A stretch of DNA of 64,000 nucleotides from Candidatus Edwardsbacteria bacterium RifOxyA12_full_54_48 (lineage in GTDB: Bacteria > Edwardsbacteria > AC1 > EtOH8): positions 62,001 through 126,000 of the forward strand of contig MFFN01000005.1 of the NCBI GenBank assembly GCA_001777915.1, written 5' to 3'. Positions 28,978-38,843 of the stretch are shown in pieces. The notes beneath the pieces were generated by a model, which did not search any database, was not told the origin of the DNA, and saw only the letters and a list, made by a program, of their open reading frames with translations. The translations under genes were made by a program, and so were the position numbers. How positions within the stretch are numbered: the stretch's first letter is position 1; each line of letters opens with the position of its first letter.

Positions 28978-30557
28978 TTTTTTTTCGGGCCGGCAAAGAT
29001 GCGGTCGAACTGGTCCCGGGAGATGGCCGCCACGTTGTCCAGCTGGAACAGCCAGCGGACATCGTTGACCTTGCGCTTCAGGAAGGCCAGACGGGCGGCG
29101 GGCGGCAGGCGCATCAGCACCTGGACGGTCTTCTCGATGTACTTCTCCCGGCCCCCGCGGCTGTAAACTCCAAAGGCCTTCTCGGCGGAGTTCTCGGCCT
29201 CCTCCAGTTTGAGGCTGTCCTCCGGGGCCAGGGGCGGGGCCGGGAATTGTATCACCTGCTTGAGGCTTTCAAAAAGATGCCGGCTGTCCTTCTGCCTGAT
29301 GGCCTCGTTATCCTGGTCGTCCAGCAGCTCCATGAAGCGGCTGGGGATCACGAAGACCCGCTCGCTCTGCATCAGTGGCTCCAGGCGCTGCCGGGAATGC
29401 TCGATCCGGATGTGCGGCAGGTGGTGCCCTTTTATCAGCGCTGCCGGCCCGTCCAGCATCTGCACCAGGTCGGAAGGCATGGCCAGCAGGTAGGCGAAGG
29501 TCCGCAGTTCGTCGCTCTTAAGCTGGGGCAGCAATTCCAGCTTTTCTATCTGGCGCTGGCTCAAGTACAGGCCGAATTGGGTTATCAGGTCATGCCGGGG
29601 ATCTATCAACTGTCCGTTGATCCTGGCGCCATCCAGGCCGGGAATGATGGACAGACCCTCTTCGGCCAGCCCCAGGCCGTTGAACAGGTAGAAGAATTCC
29701 TCCAGGGCCGACAGCACCCGGGGATTGTTGAAGGGATAGATGGACAAACGCCGGATCAGCGAGCCCAGGTGATTGAGCATCAGGCTGATGACGCTGGCCT
29801 GGGTGGCGGCGTTGAACCCCTGGACACCCGATTTGGCCGGCTCCGGCCGGGTCTGAATGATGTTGATGGCGCCCATCTCGGCCAGCTCGACGATGGTCTG
29901 GCAGGTGATGAACTTGCCCAGGCCGCTGATCTCCACCAGCTTGCCGGCCGCCAGATGCCGGGATCCCAGAAATTCCAGGACCTTCTCCTGCTCGGGATTG
30001 AGCCCCTCGGGCCGGAATCCCGGTTTGAGATGGACCATGGTCTCGGAGGAGGGGATCAGCACCCGGATCCTCATCCATTCGTCCAGCCGGCGCATGCCCT
30101 CCAGCAGAAAGCCGTCGGTATCCAGCTTGACCGGATATTTGCTCTGGGTATAGAGCCGGGTCTTCAGGTCGAAGGTATAATGCCCCTCCACCCAGATGAA
30201 GACCTCGTCCATGATCTCCTGGATCTTGAAGCGGATGACCTCGGTGAAATCCTCCTCCGAGATGAAGCCCTTCTCGATCAGCACCTCCTCCAGCGGGATG
30301 TTCAGCCGTTCCTGCTGGGCCTCGGCCTGGGCCAGGGCGCTCTCGGTGATCAGCCCGGTCTTGAACAGGTAGCCGCCCAGGAATTCCTGGCGGTCCTTCC
30401 GGCGGTAGAACCCGCCGGTGATCTTTCCTTCCTCGAAATCGAAAGCGGCGCTGTCGCCCTCCTGCTCCAGCTGCAGCACCCCGGTCTTGCGCTGGCTGGA
30501 CAGCAGCTGCAGTATCTCCGGCAGGCTGAATTCCGATATGTTGCCTTCAAGAGCCAT
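28974..30557 (-). CDS. DUF4388 domain protein
   Basis: A 527-residue cytoplasmic protein. The N terminus (LEGNISEFSLPEILQLLSSQRKTGVL, then FDFEEGKITGG) is the DUF4388/PatA-type domain found in regulators of motility and development. A second segment at ~60-160 (LGGYLFKTGLITESALAQA...) resembles the type II secretion/pilus ATPase N-terminal fold often joined to it. The C-terminal ~300 residues are helical with no clear family. It lies between the ABC ATPase and permease genes and overlaps the latter, so it may regulate or localise that exporter. Confidence 0.8.
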   Translation of the reverse strand: MALEGNISEFSLPEILQLLSSQRKTGVLQLEQEGDSAAFDFEEGKITGGFYRRKDRQEFLGGYLFKTGLITESALAQAEAQQERLNIPLEEVLIEKGFISEEDFTEVIRFKIQEIMDEVFIWVEGHYTFDLKTRLYTQSKYPVKLDTDGFLLEGMRRLDEWMRIRVLIPSSETMVHLKPGFRPEGLNPEQEKVLEFLGSRHLAAGKLVEISGLGKFITCQTIVELAEMGAINIIQTRPEPAKSGVQGFNAATQASVISLMLNHLGSLIRRLSIYPFNNPRVLSALEEFFYLFNGLGLAEEGLSIIPGLDGARINGQLIDPRHDLITQFGLYLSQRQIEKLELLPQLKSDELRTFAYLLAMPSDLVQMLDGPAALIKGHHLPHIRIEHSRQRLEPLMQSERVFVIPSRFMELLDDQDNEAIRQKDSRHLFESLKQVIQFPAPPLAPEDSLKLEEAENSAEKAFGVYSRGGREKYIEKTVQVLMRLPPAARLAFLKRKVNDVRWLFQLDNVAAISRDQFDRIFAGPKKK

Positions 30558-30655
30558 TTAATATTTTATTTATTGATTCAGAAATTTGGTAATTTGGATT
30601 TGGTTGCAAACCAGGTTTCGTCATTCCTGCGGAAGCAGGAATCCATAAAGTAAAA
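30558..30655. repeat. Intergenic gap with REP-like palindrome
   Basis: An inverted repeat at 30619-30644 (TCATTCCTGC...GCAGGAATCC) lies between the ABC ATPase and DUF4388 genes. It is related to the elements at 19145-19171 and 37898-37962. Confidence 0.7.
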
Positions 30656-31384
30656 TCATACCGTGAATTCCAGGTAAAGATCCTCCAGGCCCTGGTGCTT
30701 CTTCTGGGAGAGCTCCCGCAGTTCGTCCAGGGTCCCCAGGGCCACCAGCCTGCCCTGGGCGATGATCCCGATCCGGTGGCAGACCGCCTCGGCCAGGGAC
30801 AGGGTGTGGGTGGAGATCAACAGGGCCTTGCCCTTGGCGGCCTCCCGCTTGAAGATATTGCGCACCGTGATCATGCTGGCCGGGTCCAGGCCCACCATCG
30901 GCTCGTCTATCAGATAGACCAAGGGGTCGTGCAGCATGGCCGCGGCGATCACCACCTTCTGGCGCATGCCGTGGGAATAGCCCTCGGTGCGCTGGTCCAG
31001 CCAGGCCAGGGCGTCCAGCTCCTCGGCCAGGCGGTTTATTCGGGGCTCGATATCCTCCTTGGGGATCTGGTAGATATGGGCCACCAGCCTTAAAAACTCC
31101 CGGCCGGTCAGCAGTTCGTAGATGAAGGGATCATCGGGTATGTAGCCCAGCTGCATCTTGGCCTTCTCCGGATCGGCATGAATATCCATCCCGCAGATGG
31201 AAGCCTGGCCGCTGTCGGGCTTCATCAAACCGGCCAGCATCTTCAGAGAGGTGGTCTTGCCGGCGCCGTTGGGGCCCAGCAGCCCGAAGATCTCCCCCGG
31301 CGCCACGCTGATGCTGAGACCGTCCACTGCCGTCTTGTCGCCGAATTTTTTTAGGGCTTGGTTTAACTCTATTCCGGCGGTCAT
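30656..31384 (-). CDS. ABC transporter ATP-binding protein
   Basis: A 242-residue ABC ATPase of the drug/antibiotic-exporter (CcmA-like) type. Walker A is GPNGAGKT (37-44). The signature is the variant YSHGM in place of LSGGQ, as often in ABC-2 exporters. Walker B is LVYLIDEP and the switch His is in STHTLSLAE. It should energise the permease at 27313-28977. It overlaps the transglutaminase-like gene by 4 bp (ATGA), so the operon order is transglutaminase-like, ATPase, DUF4388, permease. Confidence 0.92.
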   Translation of the reverse strand: MTAGIELNQALKKFGDKTAVDGLSISVAPGEIFGLLGPNGAGKTTSLKMLAGLMKPDSGQASICGMDIHADPEKAKMQLGYIPDDPFIYELLTGREFLRLVAHIYQIPKEDIEPRINRLAEELDALAWLDQRTEGYSHGMRQKVVIAAAMLHDPLVYLIDEPMVGLDPASMITVRNIFKREAAKGKALLISTHTLSLAEAVCHRIGIIAQGRLVALGTLDELRELSQKKHQGLEDLYLEFTV

Positions 31385-32835
31385 CGGGACTCCAATATCT
31401 CGATCCTTAAATTCCCCAGCGCCGGCAGCAGCCGGTTCTGCTGGGAGAGGTCGCCCTCGATGATACGCAGCCGGGCGGCATCGGCCGGGTTAAGGCCGAA
31501 GGTGGGGTCCAGCTCTATCCATTTGTAGCCGCAGTATACGGCGTCCCAGGCGTGATAATAGAACCGTCCGTCCATATAAACCACGCCCAGGCACAGCTTG
31601 GTCGGGATGCCGGCGGCCCGGGCCAGGGCGGCGAACAAGGTGGCGTGCTCGTTGCAATCGCCCCGCCGGGACGACAGCACCTCCACCGCCGAGGGCAGGC
31701 TGACGGTCATCTGCTTGGCCAGGTTCTTATTGACCCACCGGCTGATGACCAAAGCCTTTTCCCAAGGGGTTTTTTTCCCCGAGATGATCTGCCGGGCGGT
31801 CGTTTTTATCCTTGGATCGTCCGATTGGATCAGGGCGGTGGATGCCAGGTATTTTTCCAAGCTGTCGGGCCGAATAGCATCCAGTATATTGCCTTTTAAT
31901 TCCGATATGGAAACAATCTGTTGTACACTGTCCAAAACCTTTTGCCGGCCTCCGGCAATATCCATGTTGGTTATATCCAAGCCGGCTATTTTGATCTTAA
32001 GATACTCAATATCCCGGGGATTGTCCAAAGCCATCCCAGTGACCGGGACCGAAAGCTGGGTCAGCAGGTCTATCCCGGTGTCATCAGCCGGGATCTGCAG
32101 GGCTGATTCCTTGGTCTCCCGGACCAGTGTTATGCCCAGCGGCCCGTTCTCTTTAAGGGTATTTCCCGCCGAGTCCACCCAGATGGTGCTGGTGGTGCCG
32201 GCCATCTCCAGGCTCAATTTGGTGGCCCAGTGGGATTGGTCATCGATCCTAAGGCTCTCCTGGGACTGAACCTCGATCACCGCCGGCTGGAGCGACAGGG
32301 AGGTGGGGTCGAAGGTGGAGAAATTATATTTACTGCCTTTTTTTATGCTTTTATTGGCGATCATCGGCTCGATGGCATCCGGCAGGTATACCGGCCCGTC
32401 TAATTTAATGGTCTGCCGCTGTTGCTGCCCGCCGGTGACCACCTCGATGTCCAATTGCCGGCCGTTCACCCGGCCGTGGACGTTTATCTCGGCGGCCCCC
32501 TCTATTACGAAGTTGAAGTCCTGCAGGTAAAAGTTCCTATCCAGCTGGTAGCTGGTGGCGGTCTTGATCTGCTGGGGGGTGTCCATCATGCTGATCCTTA
32601 AAAAAGCCCGGTTACTGACCTGGCGGCCGCCGCCGTCCAGGCTTTGGGAGACGGTCACCGAATAGCCGGCCTTCTGCCCGGAGAAATAGATGCCGTGCCA
32701 GATCTCCTTGTAGGCGGTGGTGTCGCCCTGCAGGGTGGCGAGCGGTCTCTGGCAGCTGGCCTTTTGATATCCGAACCATCCCAGAGATACGATCCACAGG
32801 AATCCGAATATCATCAAGGGCAGAGTTTTTTTCAT
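31381..32835 (-). CDS. Exported transglutaminase-like protein
   Basis: A 484-residue protein with an N-terminal hydrophobic signal or anchor (~5-22) and a large beta-rich region. A C-terminal transglutaminase-core domain has the complete triad: Cys394 in RRGDCNEHA, His428 in YYHAWDA and Asp443 in LDPTFG. Bacterial relatives are often proteases or amide-processing enzymes on the outer face of the inner membrane. Coupling to an ABC exporter suggests that it processes or depends on the exported substrate; this is inference. The gene starts the minus-strand operon. Confidence 0.85.
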   Translation of the reverse strand: MKKTLPLMIFGFLWIVSLGWFGYQKASCQRPLATLQGDTTAYKEIWHGIYFSGQKAGYSVTVSQSLDGGGRQVSNRAFLRISMMDTPQQIKTATSYQLDRNFYLQDFNFVIEGAAEINVHGRVNGRQLDIEVVTGGQQQRQTIKLDGPVYLPDAIEPMIANKSIKKGSKYNFSTFDPTSLSLQPAVIEVQSQESLRIDDQSHWATKLSLEMAGTTSTIWVDSAGNTLKENGPLGITLVRETKESALQIPADDTGIDLLTQLSVPVTGMALDNPRDIEYLKIKIAGLDITNMDIAGGRQKVLDSVQQIVSISELKGNILDAIRPDSLEKYLASTALIQSDDPRIKTTARQIISGKKTPWEKALVISRWVNKNLAKQMTVSLPSAVEVLSSRRGDCNEHATLFAALARAAGIPTKLCLGVVYMDGRFYYHAWDAVYCGYKWIELDPTFGLNPADAARLRIIEGDLSQQNRLLPALGNLRIEILESR

Positions 32836-32912
32836 AAATCTAAAAAATTATCAATTTGTTTTATTATTATACCATCTGGGAGAAAATAGTCAATAATTTT
32901 ATAAATTAATGC

Positions 32913-32941
32913 TTGACATGGATGTTATCTAAATGTATTAT
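32913..32941 (+). promoter_or_regulatory. Strong sigma-70-type promoter
   Basis: TTGACA (32913-32918), 17-bp spacer, TATTAT (32936-32941), followed by a ~110-base AT-rich leader to the outer-membrane protein gene. The region 32836-32912 shows no gene. Confidence 0.75.
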
Positions 32942-33059
32942 TATAGCATTAAGTACGAAAGGGGGTGAGGTGCCAATTCATCGTAATTTTTAGGTTAGGT
33001 ATAAATTTAACTTACATTAATATCATCAACCTAAAGCTAAATCAATAATTGGAGGAAAA

Positions 33060-34703
33060 ATGAGAGCAAAAGTTTTGACCATCCTGGTTTTACTAGCGAT
33101 AGCGTCAGCAGCTTTGGCCCAGGCGCCGATCGTGCAGACCTATCCTTGGTACAATTCGTTCCGCAACCAGTCGACCGCCGGGTTATTGGAGGATAACCTG
33201 GACCTGATGCTGGGCCGCTGGGGTTTCCTGGATCCGGCCCGGATCGATTTGATCGACGGCAAGTACCTGTACACCAACCTGGCCAACATCTACAACAAGA
33301 ACGAGGAGCAGTTCAACCCCTCCGATGCCGGCACTTACGTGGTGGGCGGAACCTCGGACATCTTCGGCTACGGCAAGCTGGGTTTGCTGTATTCCCGCAA
33401 CTATATAATGGAGACCGACAGCCAGGTCGTTGAAAATGTGACCCTGACCGATATCGATCCCGGGACCAATCCCGGATACGATTTCAGGGAAACCACCAAG
33501 GAAGAAGACCAGTGGCAGGGCCAGGAAGGCAAGACCGATTATTTCCTAGGATGGGCCAAGCAATTCAACGACATGAGACTGGGCCTGGCCTTCAAGCGCA
33601 CCGCCCAATCATACAAAGAGGATGCTTTCAGCAACTGGGACCTCCTGGAGCAGAACATCATCACCGGCCAGACCATCTACACCGAGACCGGCAGCGATAC
33701 CGGCAGCTTTGCCGAGATCCTGACCGAGAACTGGATCGGCACCTCGGTCTGGAAGCCGATGAATGACAAGATGGATCTCAGCCTGCGGCTGGCCATCGGC
33801 ATGGGCGGTATTGATATGTTGGAAGAATATGATTATATTTACAATGAGGCCGTCCCCGGCGGCGACAGCTACGGCGAGACCGAGACCGAGACTCGCGACA
33901 TCACATACTCCGGGACCGCTTTTTCCGGCGGCGGTGCCTATGTCTACAAGTGGACCGATGACGTCAATACCCGCTTTGACCTGCAGTTCACACATATGGG
34001 TTACACCGCGGAGGATGCGACCTTTGAGGGAACTTATCATGAACAAAGTGTGTCTGTAAACTCGGATTATTACACCGACAGCTATACCGAAGCGGTCACC
34101 GGGGAATACACCCAGAACCAGATAGACTTTCGGATGGTCAACACCGCCAAGCTGGAAAAAGCGGTATTCGCCATCGGGCTGGGCTTCAGCACCACCGGCA
34201 CGGAGATGACCGAAACCAGTGACCGGGCAGATCGGACAGTATCCGAGTATCGCTTTATGAACAACACCTCCTTGCCCACCAGCTATGTGGCGACCACCAC
34301 CCGGGGGGAGACCTGGGAATACAAGGCCACCGAGGCCGGATACCTGCTTTCACTGCCGGTGGGCGTCGAGTTCAACCTGACCGACAATATCGTCTTCCGG
34401 CTGGGAGCCGATCACAATATCAGCAATTTTGACTTCACCGACAACGAGACCCTGACCGGCGGCAGCGAGATGGAGACCACCGTCACCCGCATGGGCGACG
34501 GCTCCACCACCACCACCTATACCCCCAATCCGCTGAACGATGTGACCGGAGAATCCTGGACCTACAAAGAGAACTACAGCTACACCAACTACACCTACGG
34601 CGCCGGATGGAAGGTCACCCCCAACCTGCAATTGGATTTCATGGGCTTCGCCCAGTTGAACGACCTGACCAATTGGAAGCTTTCAGCCGTATTTAAATTC
34701 TAA
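33060..34703 (+). CDS. Putative outer-membrane beta-barrel protein
   Basis: A 547-residue protein with a clear signal peptide (cleavage near ALAQ-AP at ~21). The rest is rich in Thr, Asp, Tyr and Gly with alternating hydrophobic strands. It ends in LSAVFKF, a terminal aromatic of the type recognised by the BAM outer-membrane assembly machinery. A strong ribosome site (GGAGGA) and promoter suggest high expression. No known porin family is recognised. An Ig-domain lipoprotein follows 18 bp downstream, probably co-expressed at the cell surface. Confidence 0.75.
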   Translation: MRAKVLTILVLLAIASAALAQAPIVQTYPWYNSFRNQSTAGLLEDNLDLMLGRWGFLDPARIDLIDGKYLYTNLANIYNKNEEQFNPSDAGTYVVGGTSDIFGYGKLGLLYSRNYIMETDSQVVENVTLTDIDPGTNPGYDFRETTKEEDQWQGQEGKTDYFLGWAKQFNDMRLGLAFKRTAQSYKEDAFSNWDLLEQNIITGQTIYTETGSDTGSFAEILTENWIGTSVWKPMNDKMDLSLRLAIGMGGIDMLEEYDYIYNEAVPGGDSYGETETETRDITYSGTAFSGGGAYVYKWTDDVNTRFDLQFTHMGYTAEDATFEGTYHEQSVSVNSDYYTDSYTEAVTGEYTQNQIDFRMVNTAKLEKAVFAIGLGFSTTGTEMTETSDRADRTVSEYRFMNNTSLPTSYVATTTRGETWEYKATEAGYLLSLPVGVEFNLTDNIVFRLGADHNISNFDFTDNETLTGGSEMETTVTRMGDGSTTTTYTPNPLNDVTGESWTYKENYSYTNYTYGAGWKVTPNLQLDFMGFAQLNDLTNWKLSAVFKF

Positions 34704-34721
34704 AAGAGAGGAGCAAAAGAG

Positions 34722-36530
34722 ATGAAAAAAGCCTTATATACTCTGACTGTTGTCCTTTTGATCGGGGCCGTCATCGTGGGATGCGGCAAGAAGGAAAATC
34801 CGTTCGAACCGATCACCAGTTCCTACCTGCCGACCACCGCCATGGAATCCCAGGGCCCGACCGTGCTGAGCATCAACACCCGGGACGGCAACAATGCCCT
34901 TTATGAGTCGCCGACCTACGATGAGATCGTGGTGCTGTTCGATGCCGACATGAATCCTTCAACCATCACCACTAGCACCATCCTGCTGCAGGAGGTGGAG
35001 CATTTGACCACCCCCCTGACCTATACCGTAAGCTATGACAAGGCCTCCAAGAAGGCCACCATCAAGTCGCCCAACGGCTGGGATGATGACGCCAGATACC
35101 TAGTGACCGTCACCACCGGGATCAAAGACATCCACGGACACGCCCTGGACGGCAACGACAACGGCTGGGTGGACCCGCAGGACTTTTACCGCGAGCAGTT
35201 CACGGGTTTTACCACCACCACCGCGGCCTACGATGTCACCCCTCCCATGGTGACCATGGCCAATCCCACCAACGATGCCATCTATTTCAGCACCACCGAT
35301 TCCATCGAGATATGGATCTTTGACAACGACAGCGTCGACCGGGCCAGCATCACCCAGGACGCTTTTGTGCTGACCAAGGCCAACGGCCAGGTGGTCACCC
35401 TGCCGGCCATGTATGTTGAAGAAAGTTTCGCTCCCGCGTTGTATATCGTCAGGTTCCGTCCTTTGGCCACGGTTCTGGTGGATTCCAACGATTATTTCTT
35501 CACCGTCAAGACCTCCATCAAGGACATGAAGGGCAACATGCTTGATGGAAATAACAATGGAGACGCCGAGAACGAGTTCCTGGACCGGGAGCGGATCAAA
35601 TTCCGCACTTACGATCCCCGCAACGGAGGCATTCCCACCCAGGCCACCAACCTACGGGTGCTGTCCACCGCCTATGTGGATGCCAACCGGGGCCTGGTGA
35701 TCAGGTTCACCCGCAAGATGAACCCGGCCACCCTCAATACCTCCAACATCAAGATCTACAATAACTCTAACTACACAGATTATATCCCGGGCAGCATCAC
35801 TATACTTCCCGATACCATGGGGGTGCGCTATTCCCTGGAGAACTACGATGGCTCGGGCTACCTGTGGGTCAGCCGCCTGGTGCGGGATACCGCTGGATTC
35901 TATCTGGACCAGAACAATAACGGCATCTCCGGCGAGGCCGCCTATACCACCGGCGAGGGCACTTTCCAGGCTTCGGATGACCTGTTTGCCTCTATCGCCT
36001 ACAATTCCGGCCTGGAGATGATCCTGTTCAATGATATGGCAGAGGATGGAAACGTGGGTTGGACCACCCGGGGGACCACTCCCCAGCTATGGCATCGCAG
36101 CACCCGAAGTGTGGCTGCAAATCCTAATAATGGCGGGCTATATGCCTGGCATTGCGGGGTGGATGCCGACTCCAGCTATCTGGTGACCGGGCCCACCGCG
36201 GTTCACGATACCCTGATGATGCCGGAGATAGACCTTACCTCCTACAACATCTACAGCAACTGCCGCATACGGTATGATAGATGGTATCGTACTGATGGCG
36301 CGGCCGACGCCTGCCGTATGATCGCCTCCACTGACAATGGAGCAAACTGGAGTACAGTAATAACCTGGTCGGGCACAGATACTCCCTGGACTACCAACAC
36401 GAGCATGGGCCTTAATGGTTATCTGGGCACCAAGGTGCGCTTGGCTTTGGCCTTTGACACCGATGCCGTGGGCAACGTTTGGCCGTCGGAAGGCTTTTAT
36501 ATCGACAACATCCGTTTAGTGGTATACTAG
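34722..36530 (+). CDS. Lipoprotein with Ig-like (SbsA/Big_5-type) domains
   Basis: A 602-residue lipoprotein: the lipobox VIVGC puts the lipidated Cys at 21. Residues ~40-160, ~170-285 and ~300-410 are three Ig-like domains with the VLFDADMNPSTI and IRFTRKMNPATL signature (SbsA/Big_5 type). Residues ~430-602 form a beta-sandwich of the kind found at the ends of secreted proteins (DNGANWSTV, GFYIDNIRL). It is probably surface exposed, with a binding or structural role. It is co-transcribed with the preceding barrel protein and followed by a strong terminator. Confidence 0.85.
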   Translation: MKKALYTLTVVLLIGAVIVGCGKKENPFEPITSSYLPTTAMESQGPTVLSINTRDGNNALYESPTYDEIVVLFDADMNPSTITTSTILLQEVEHLTTPLTYTVSYDKASKKATIKSPNGWDDDARYLVTVTTGIKDIHGHALDGNDNGWVDPQDFYREQFTGFTTTTAAYDVTPPMVTMANPTNDAIYFSTTDSIEIWIFDNDSVDRASITQDAFVLTKANGQVVTLPAMYVEESFAPALYIVRFRPLATVLVDSNDYFFTVKTSIKDMKGNMLDGNNNGDAENEFLDRERIKFRTYDPRNGGIPTQATNLRVLSTAYVDANRGLVIRFTRKMNPATLNTSNIKIYNNSNYTDYIPGSITILPDTMGVRYSLENYDGSGYLWVSRLVRDTAGFYLDQNNNGISGEAAYTTGEGTFQASDDLFASIAYNSGLEMILFNDMAEDGNVGWTTRGTTPQLWHRSTRSVAANPNNGGLYAWHCGVDADSSYLVTGPTAVHDTLMMPEIDLTSYNIYSNCRIRYDRWYRTDGAADACRMIASTDNGANWSTVITWSGTDTPWTTNTSMGLNGYLGTKVRLALAFDTDAVGNVWPSEGFYIDNIRLVVY

Positions 36531-36545
36531 TAAGGTATCCTTTCA

Positions 36546-36576
36546 AAAAGCCCCCCGCCTTGGGCGGGGGGCTTTT
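36546..36576 (+). terminator. Rho-independent terminator
   Basis: AAAAGCCCCCCGCC, TTG loop, GGCGGGGGGCTTTT, directly after the lipoprotein gene. Confidence 0.92.
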
Positions 36577-36620
36577 GCTATTTACAATCTTAAAAAAATA
36601 TGAGATAATTAAAAACAGTT

Positions 36621-37796
36621 ATGAGAAAAGCGATTCTGATAGTGCTGGACGGGTGCGGGGTGGGCGAACTGCCCGATGCGGCAAAATACGGGGATAGCGG
36701 CAGCAATACCCTGGGCAATCTATCCCTTAAGATACCGGGGGGATTTAATCTGCCCAACCTGCAAAAACTGGGGCTGGGCAACATCATTCCCCTGGCCGGG
36801 ATGGAACCATCAGACAAACCATCGGGCAATTTCGGCAAGATGGCCGAAAGATCGCCGGGCAAGGACTCCACCGACGGGCACTGGGAGATGGCCGGGCTGA
36901 TAACCGAAAAACCATTTCCCACCTATCCCCGTGGCTTTCCCCCGGAGGCCATCGAACCCTTCAAAAAGGCCATCGGCCGGGATATTCTGGCCAACCAGAC
37001 CGCCTCAGGGACGGAGATCATCAAGGAACTGGGCGATGAGCATGTCCGGACCGGTTTTCCGATAATCTACACCTCGGCCGACAGTGTCTTTCAGATAGCC
37101 TGCCACGAGGAGGTGGTCCCTCTGGAACAGCTTTATGATTGGTGCCGGATAGCCAGGAATATTTTGGCCGGCGAGCATGCGGTGGGGCGGGTCATCGCCC
37201 GGCCGTTCATTGGCGCCTCCGGCAGTTACCAGAGGGTGGGCGGGCACCGGCAGGATTTTTCGCTCCAGCCGCCCCGGCCAACCATTCTTGATCATATTAA
37301 AAAAGCCGGGCTGGAGGTGGTGGGGGTGGGCAAGATCCACGACCTGTATGCCGGCCAGGGGCTTACCCAGAGCCTCCACAGCGACGGCAACCATGACGGC
37401 ATGGCCAAGATCCTTGATGCCTGGCCCAAGCTCTCCCGGGGCCTGCTGATGGCCAACCTGGTGGAATTCGACATGACCTGGGGGCACCGCAACGATATGG
37501 CGGGCTTTTACCAGGGCCTGCGGGATTTTGATGCCTGGCTGCCCGGGCTGCTCAAAACAATGACCAAAGACGATTTATTGTTCATCACCGCCGATCACGG
37601 CAACGACCCCACCACATCATCCACCGATCATTCCCGGGAATACGTGCCGCTGTTGGTCTATGGTCCGGGGATAAAAAGCGGCATCGATCTGGGCATCAGG
37701 GAAAGTTTTTCCGATATAGCCGCCACCCTGGCGGAGATGTTCGGAATAACCAGCACCGGGCAGGGAACAAGCTTCTGGCCACAGGTCAGGTCTTAG
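36621..37796 (+). CDS. deoB: Phosphopentomutase
   Basis: A 391-residue alkaline-phosphatase-superfamily enzyme that interconverts ribose or deoxyribose 1-phosphate and 5-phosphate in nucleoside salvage. Metal and active-site motifs are present: VLDGCGVGELPDA at the N terminus, SGSNTLGN with the phosphorylated Thr, KDSTDGHWEMAG, FDMTWGHRND and ITADHGNDPTT. Length is typical. The nearby cytidine deaminase gene supports a nucleoside catabolism role. The ribosome site is weak. Confidence 0.95.
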   Translation: MRKAILIVLDGCGVGELPDAAKYGDSGSNTLGNLSLKIPGGFNLPNLQKLGLGNIIPLAGMEPSDKPSGNFGKMAERSPGKDSTDGHWEMAGLITEKPFPTYPRGFPPEAIEPFKKAIGRDILANQTASGTEIIKELGDEHVRTGFPIIYTSADSVFQIACHEEVVPLEQLYDWCRIARNILAGEHAVGRVIARPFIGASGSYQRVGGHRQDFSLQPPRPTILDHIKKAGLEVVGVGKIHDLYAGQGLTQSLHSDGNHDGMAKILDAWPKLSRGLLMANLVEFDMTWGHRNDMAGFYQGLRDFDAWLPGLLKTMTKDDLLFITADHGNDPTTSSTDHSREYVPLLVYGPGIKSGIDLGIRESFSDIAATLAEMFGITSTGQGTSFWPQVRS

Positions 37797-37897
37797 ACAG
37801 GATTTACATGATTTCAGGTTTAAAAACAGAGTAATCAGTCTTTATTAACCAGAGCTGGATATTGATTGCATACATATTTGGTTGATTGCGTTCGTTT

Positions 37898-37962
37898 GTC
37901 ATTCCCGCGTAGGCGGGAATCCAGTGTAATTCTTATGGATACCTGCTTTCGCAGGTATGACA
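37898..37962. repeat. Paired REP-like palindromes
   Basis: GTCATTCCCGC...GCGGGAATCC is followed by a second inverted unit GGATACCTGC...GCAGGTATGAC in opposite orientation. This is a bacterial interspersed palindrome pair in the deoB-cdd gap; nothing else is seen between 37797 and 38054. Confidence 0.75.
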
Positions 37963-38054
37963 AGAAGACGCAATGATTCATTGGTGTCATCAGCATGCGT
38001 GATAAATGCAATCTTTTAACCGCTCCCATTAATAACCGCTTCCAATCGAAAAAT

Positions 38055-38462
38055 ATGACTCAAAATAAAAAAACAAATCAAACCGAACTGATAATTGCCG
38101 CCCAGGCAGCAAAACAAAAGGCCTATGCGCCTTATTCCAAGTTCAAGGTGGGCGCCGCCCTGTTGGGTAAAAGCGGTAAAATATACGCCGGCTGCAATGT
38201 GGAGAATGCTTCCTATGGGCTGGCCTGCTGCGCCGAAAGGAACGCGGTTTTCAAGGCCGTTTCCGAAGGGGAGAAGGATTTTCTGGCCATTGCCATAGTG
38301 TCCAGCAGCAATGAACCTACCGCTCCCTGCGGGGCCTGCCGCCAGGTGCTTAACGAATTCGCCCCGGATATATCGGTCATCATGCCGGGCAGGAAGAGGA
38401 CCATCAAAACGACCCTGAAGAAATTACTGCCGTTTGCCTTTGGACCAAAATCACTGAAATAA
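38055..38462 (+). CDS. cdd: Cytidine deaminase
   Basis: The start at 38055 gives 135 residues, typical of homotetrameric cytidine deaminases; an upstream ATG at 37995 would add an unrelated tail. Zinc ligands are Cys59, Cys92 and Cys95, and Glu61 in CAERNA is the catalytic proton shuttle. The substrate-binding CNVENASYG motif is intact. The enzyme converts cytidine and deoxycytidine to uridine forms in pyrimidine salvage, fitting the upstream deoB gene. Confidence 0.93.
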   Translation: MTQNKKTNQTELIIAAQAAKQKAYAPYSKFKVGAALLGKSGKIYAGCNVENASYGLACCAERNAVFKAVSEGEKDFLAIAIVSSSNEPTAPCGACRQVLNEFAPDISVIMPGRKRTIKTTLKKLLPFAFGPKSLK

Positions 38463-38483
38463 ATATAAAAGGAGGAGACCAAA

Positions 38484-38810
38484 TTGTTCGGAATAGCATT
38501 TGCATTGGGCCAGGGCGGAGCGCCCTCCGGAAGCAGCTCGGGCGGGGGGCTGATGGGCCTGCTTCCCATCATCATCATGTTCGTGATAATTTATCTGCTG
38601 CTGATACTTCCCCAGCAGAAACAGCAGAAGAAGCACAAGGAGATGCTGAACACCCTGCAGAAGGGCGACAGGGTGGTGGCGGCCGGGGGCATCCACGGCA
38701 CCATCGTCGGGGTCGACGAACAGAGGAACATCGTGGTCCTGAAGATCGACGAGAACGTCAAGATAGAGGTCCAGAAGTCAACCGTGGCCTCCAAGATCGA
38801 AAATAAGTAG
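38484..38810 (+). CDS. yajC: Preprotein translocase subunit YajC (TTG start)
   Basis: A 108-residue protein with one membrane helix (~24-44, LLPIIIMFVIIYLLLILPQQ), then the charged cytoplasmic YajC domain (GDRVVAAGGIHGTIVGV). It associates with SecYEG-SecDF. TTG at 38484 is the start because GGAGGAG sits at the right distance and no ATG gives the full N terminus. It lies in a run of plus-strand housekeeping genes before def. Confidence 0.92.
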   Translation: MFGIAFALGQGGAPSGSSSGGGLMGLLPIIIMFVIIYLLLILPQQKQQKKHKEMLNTLQKGDRVVAAGGIHGTIVGVDEQRNIVVLKIDENVKIEVQKSTVASKIENK

Positions 38811-38843
38811 GGCTTTCCCGTGACCGGGCAAGGCAATAAAATA

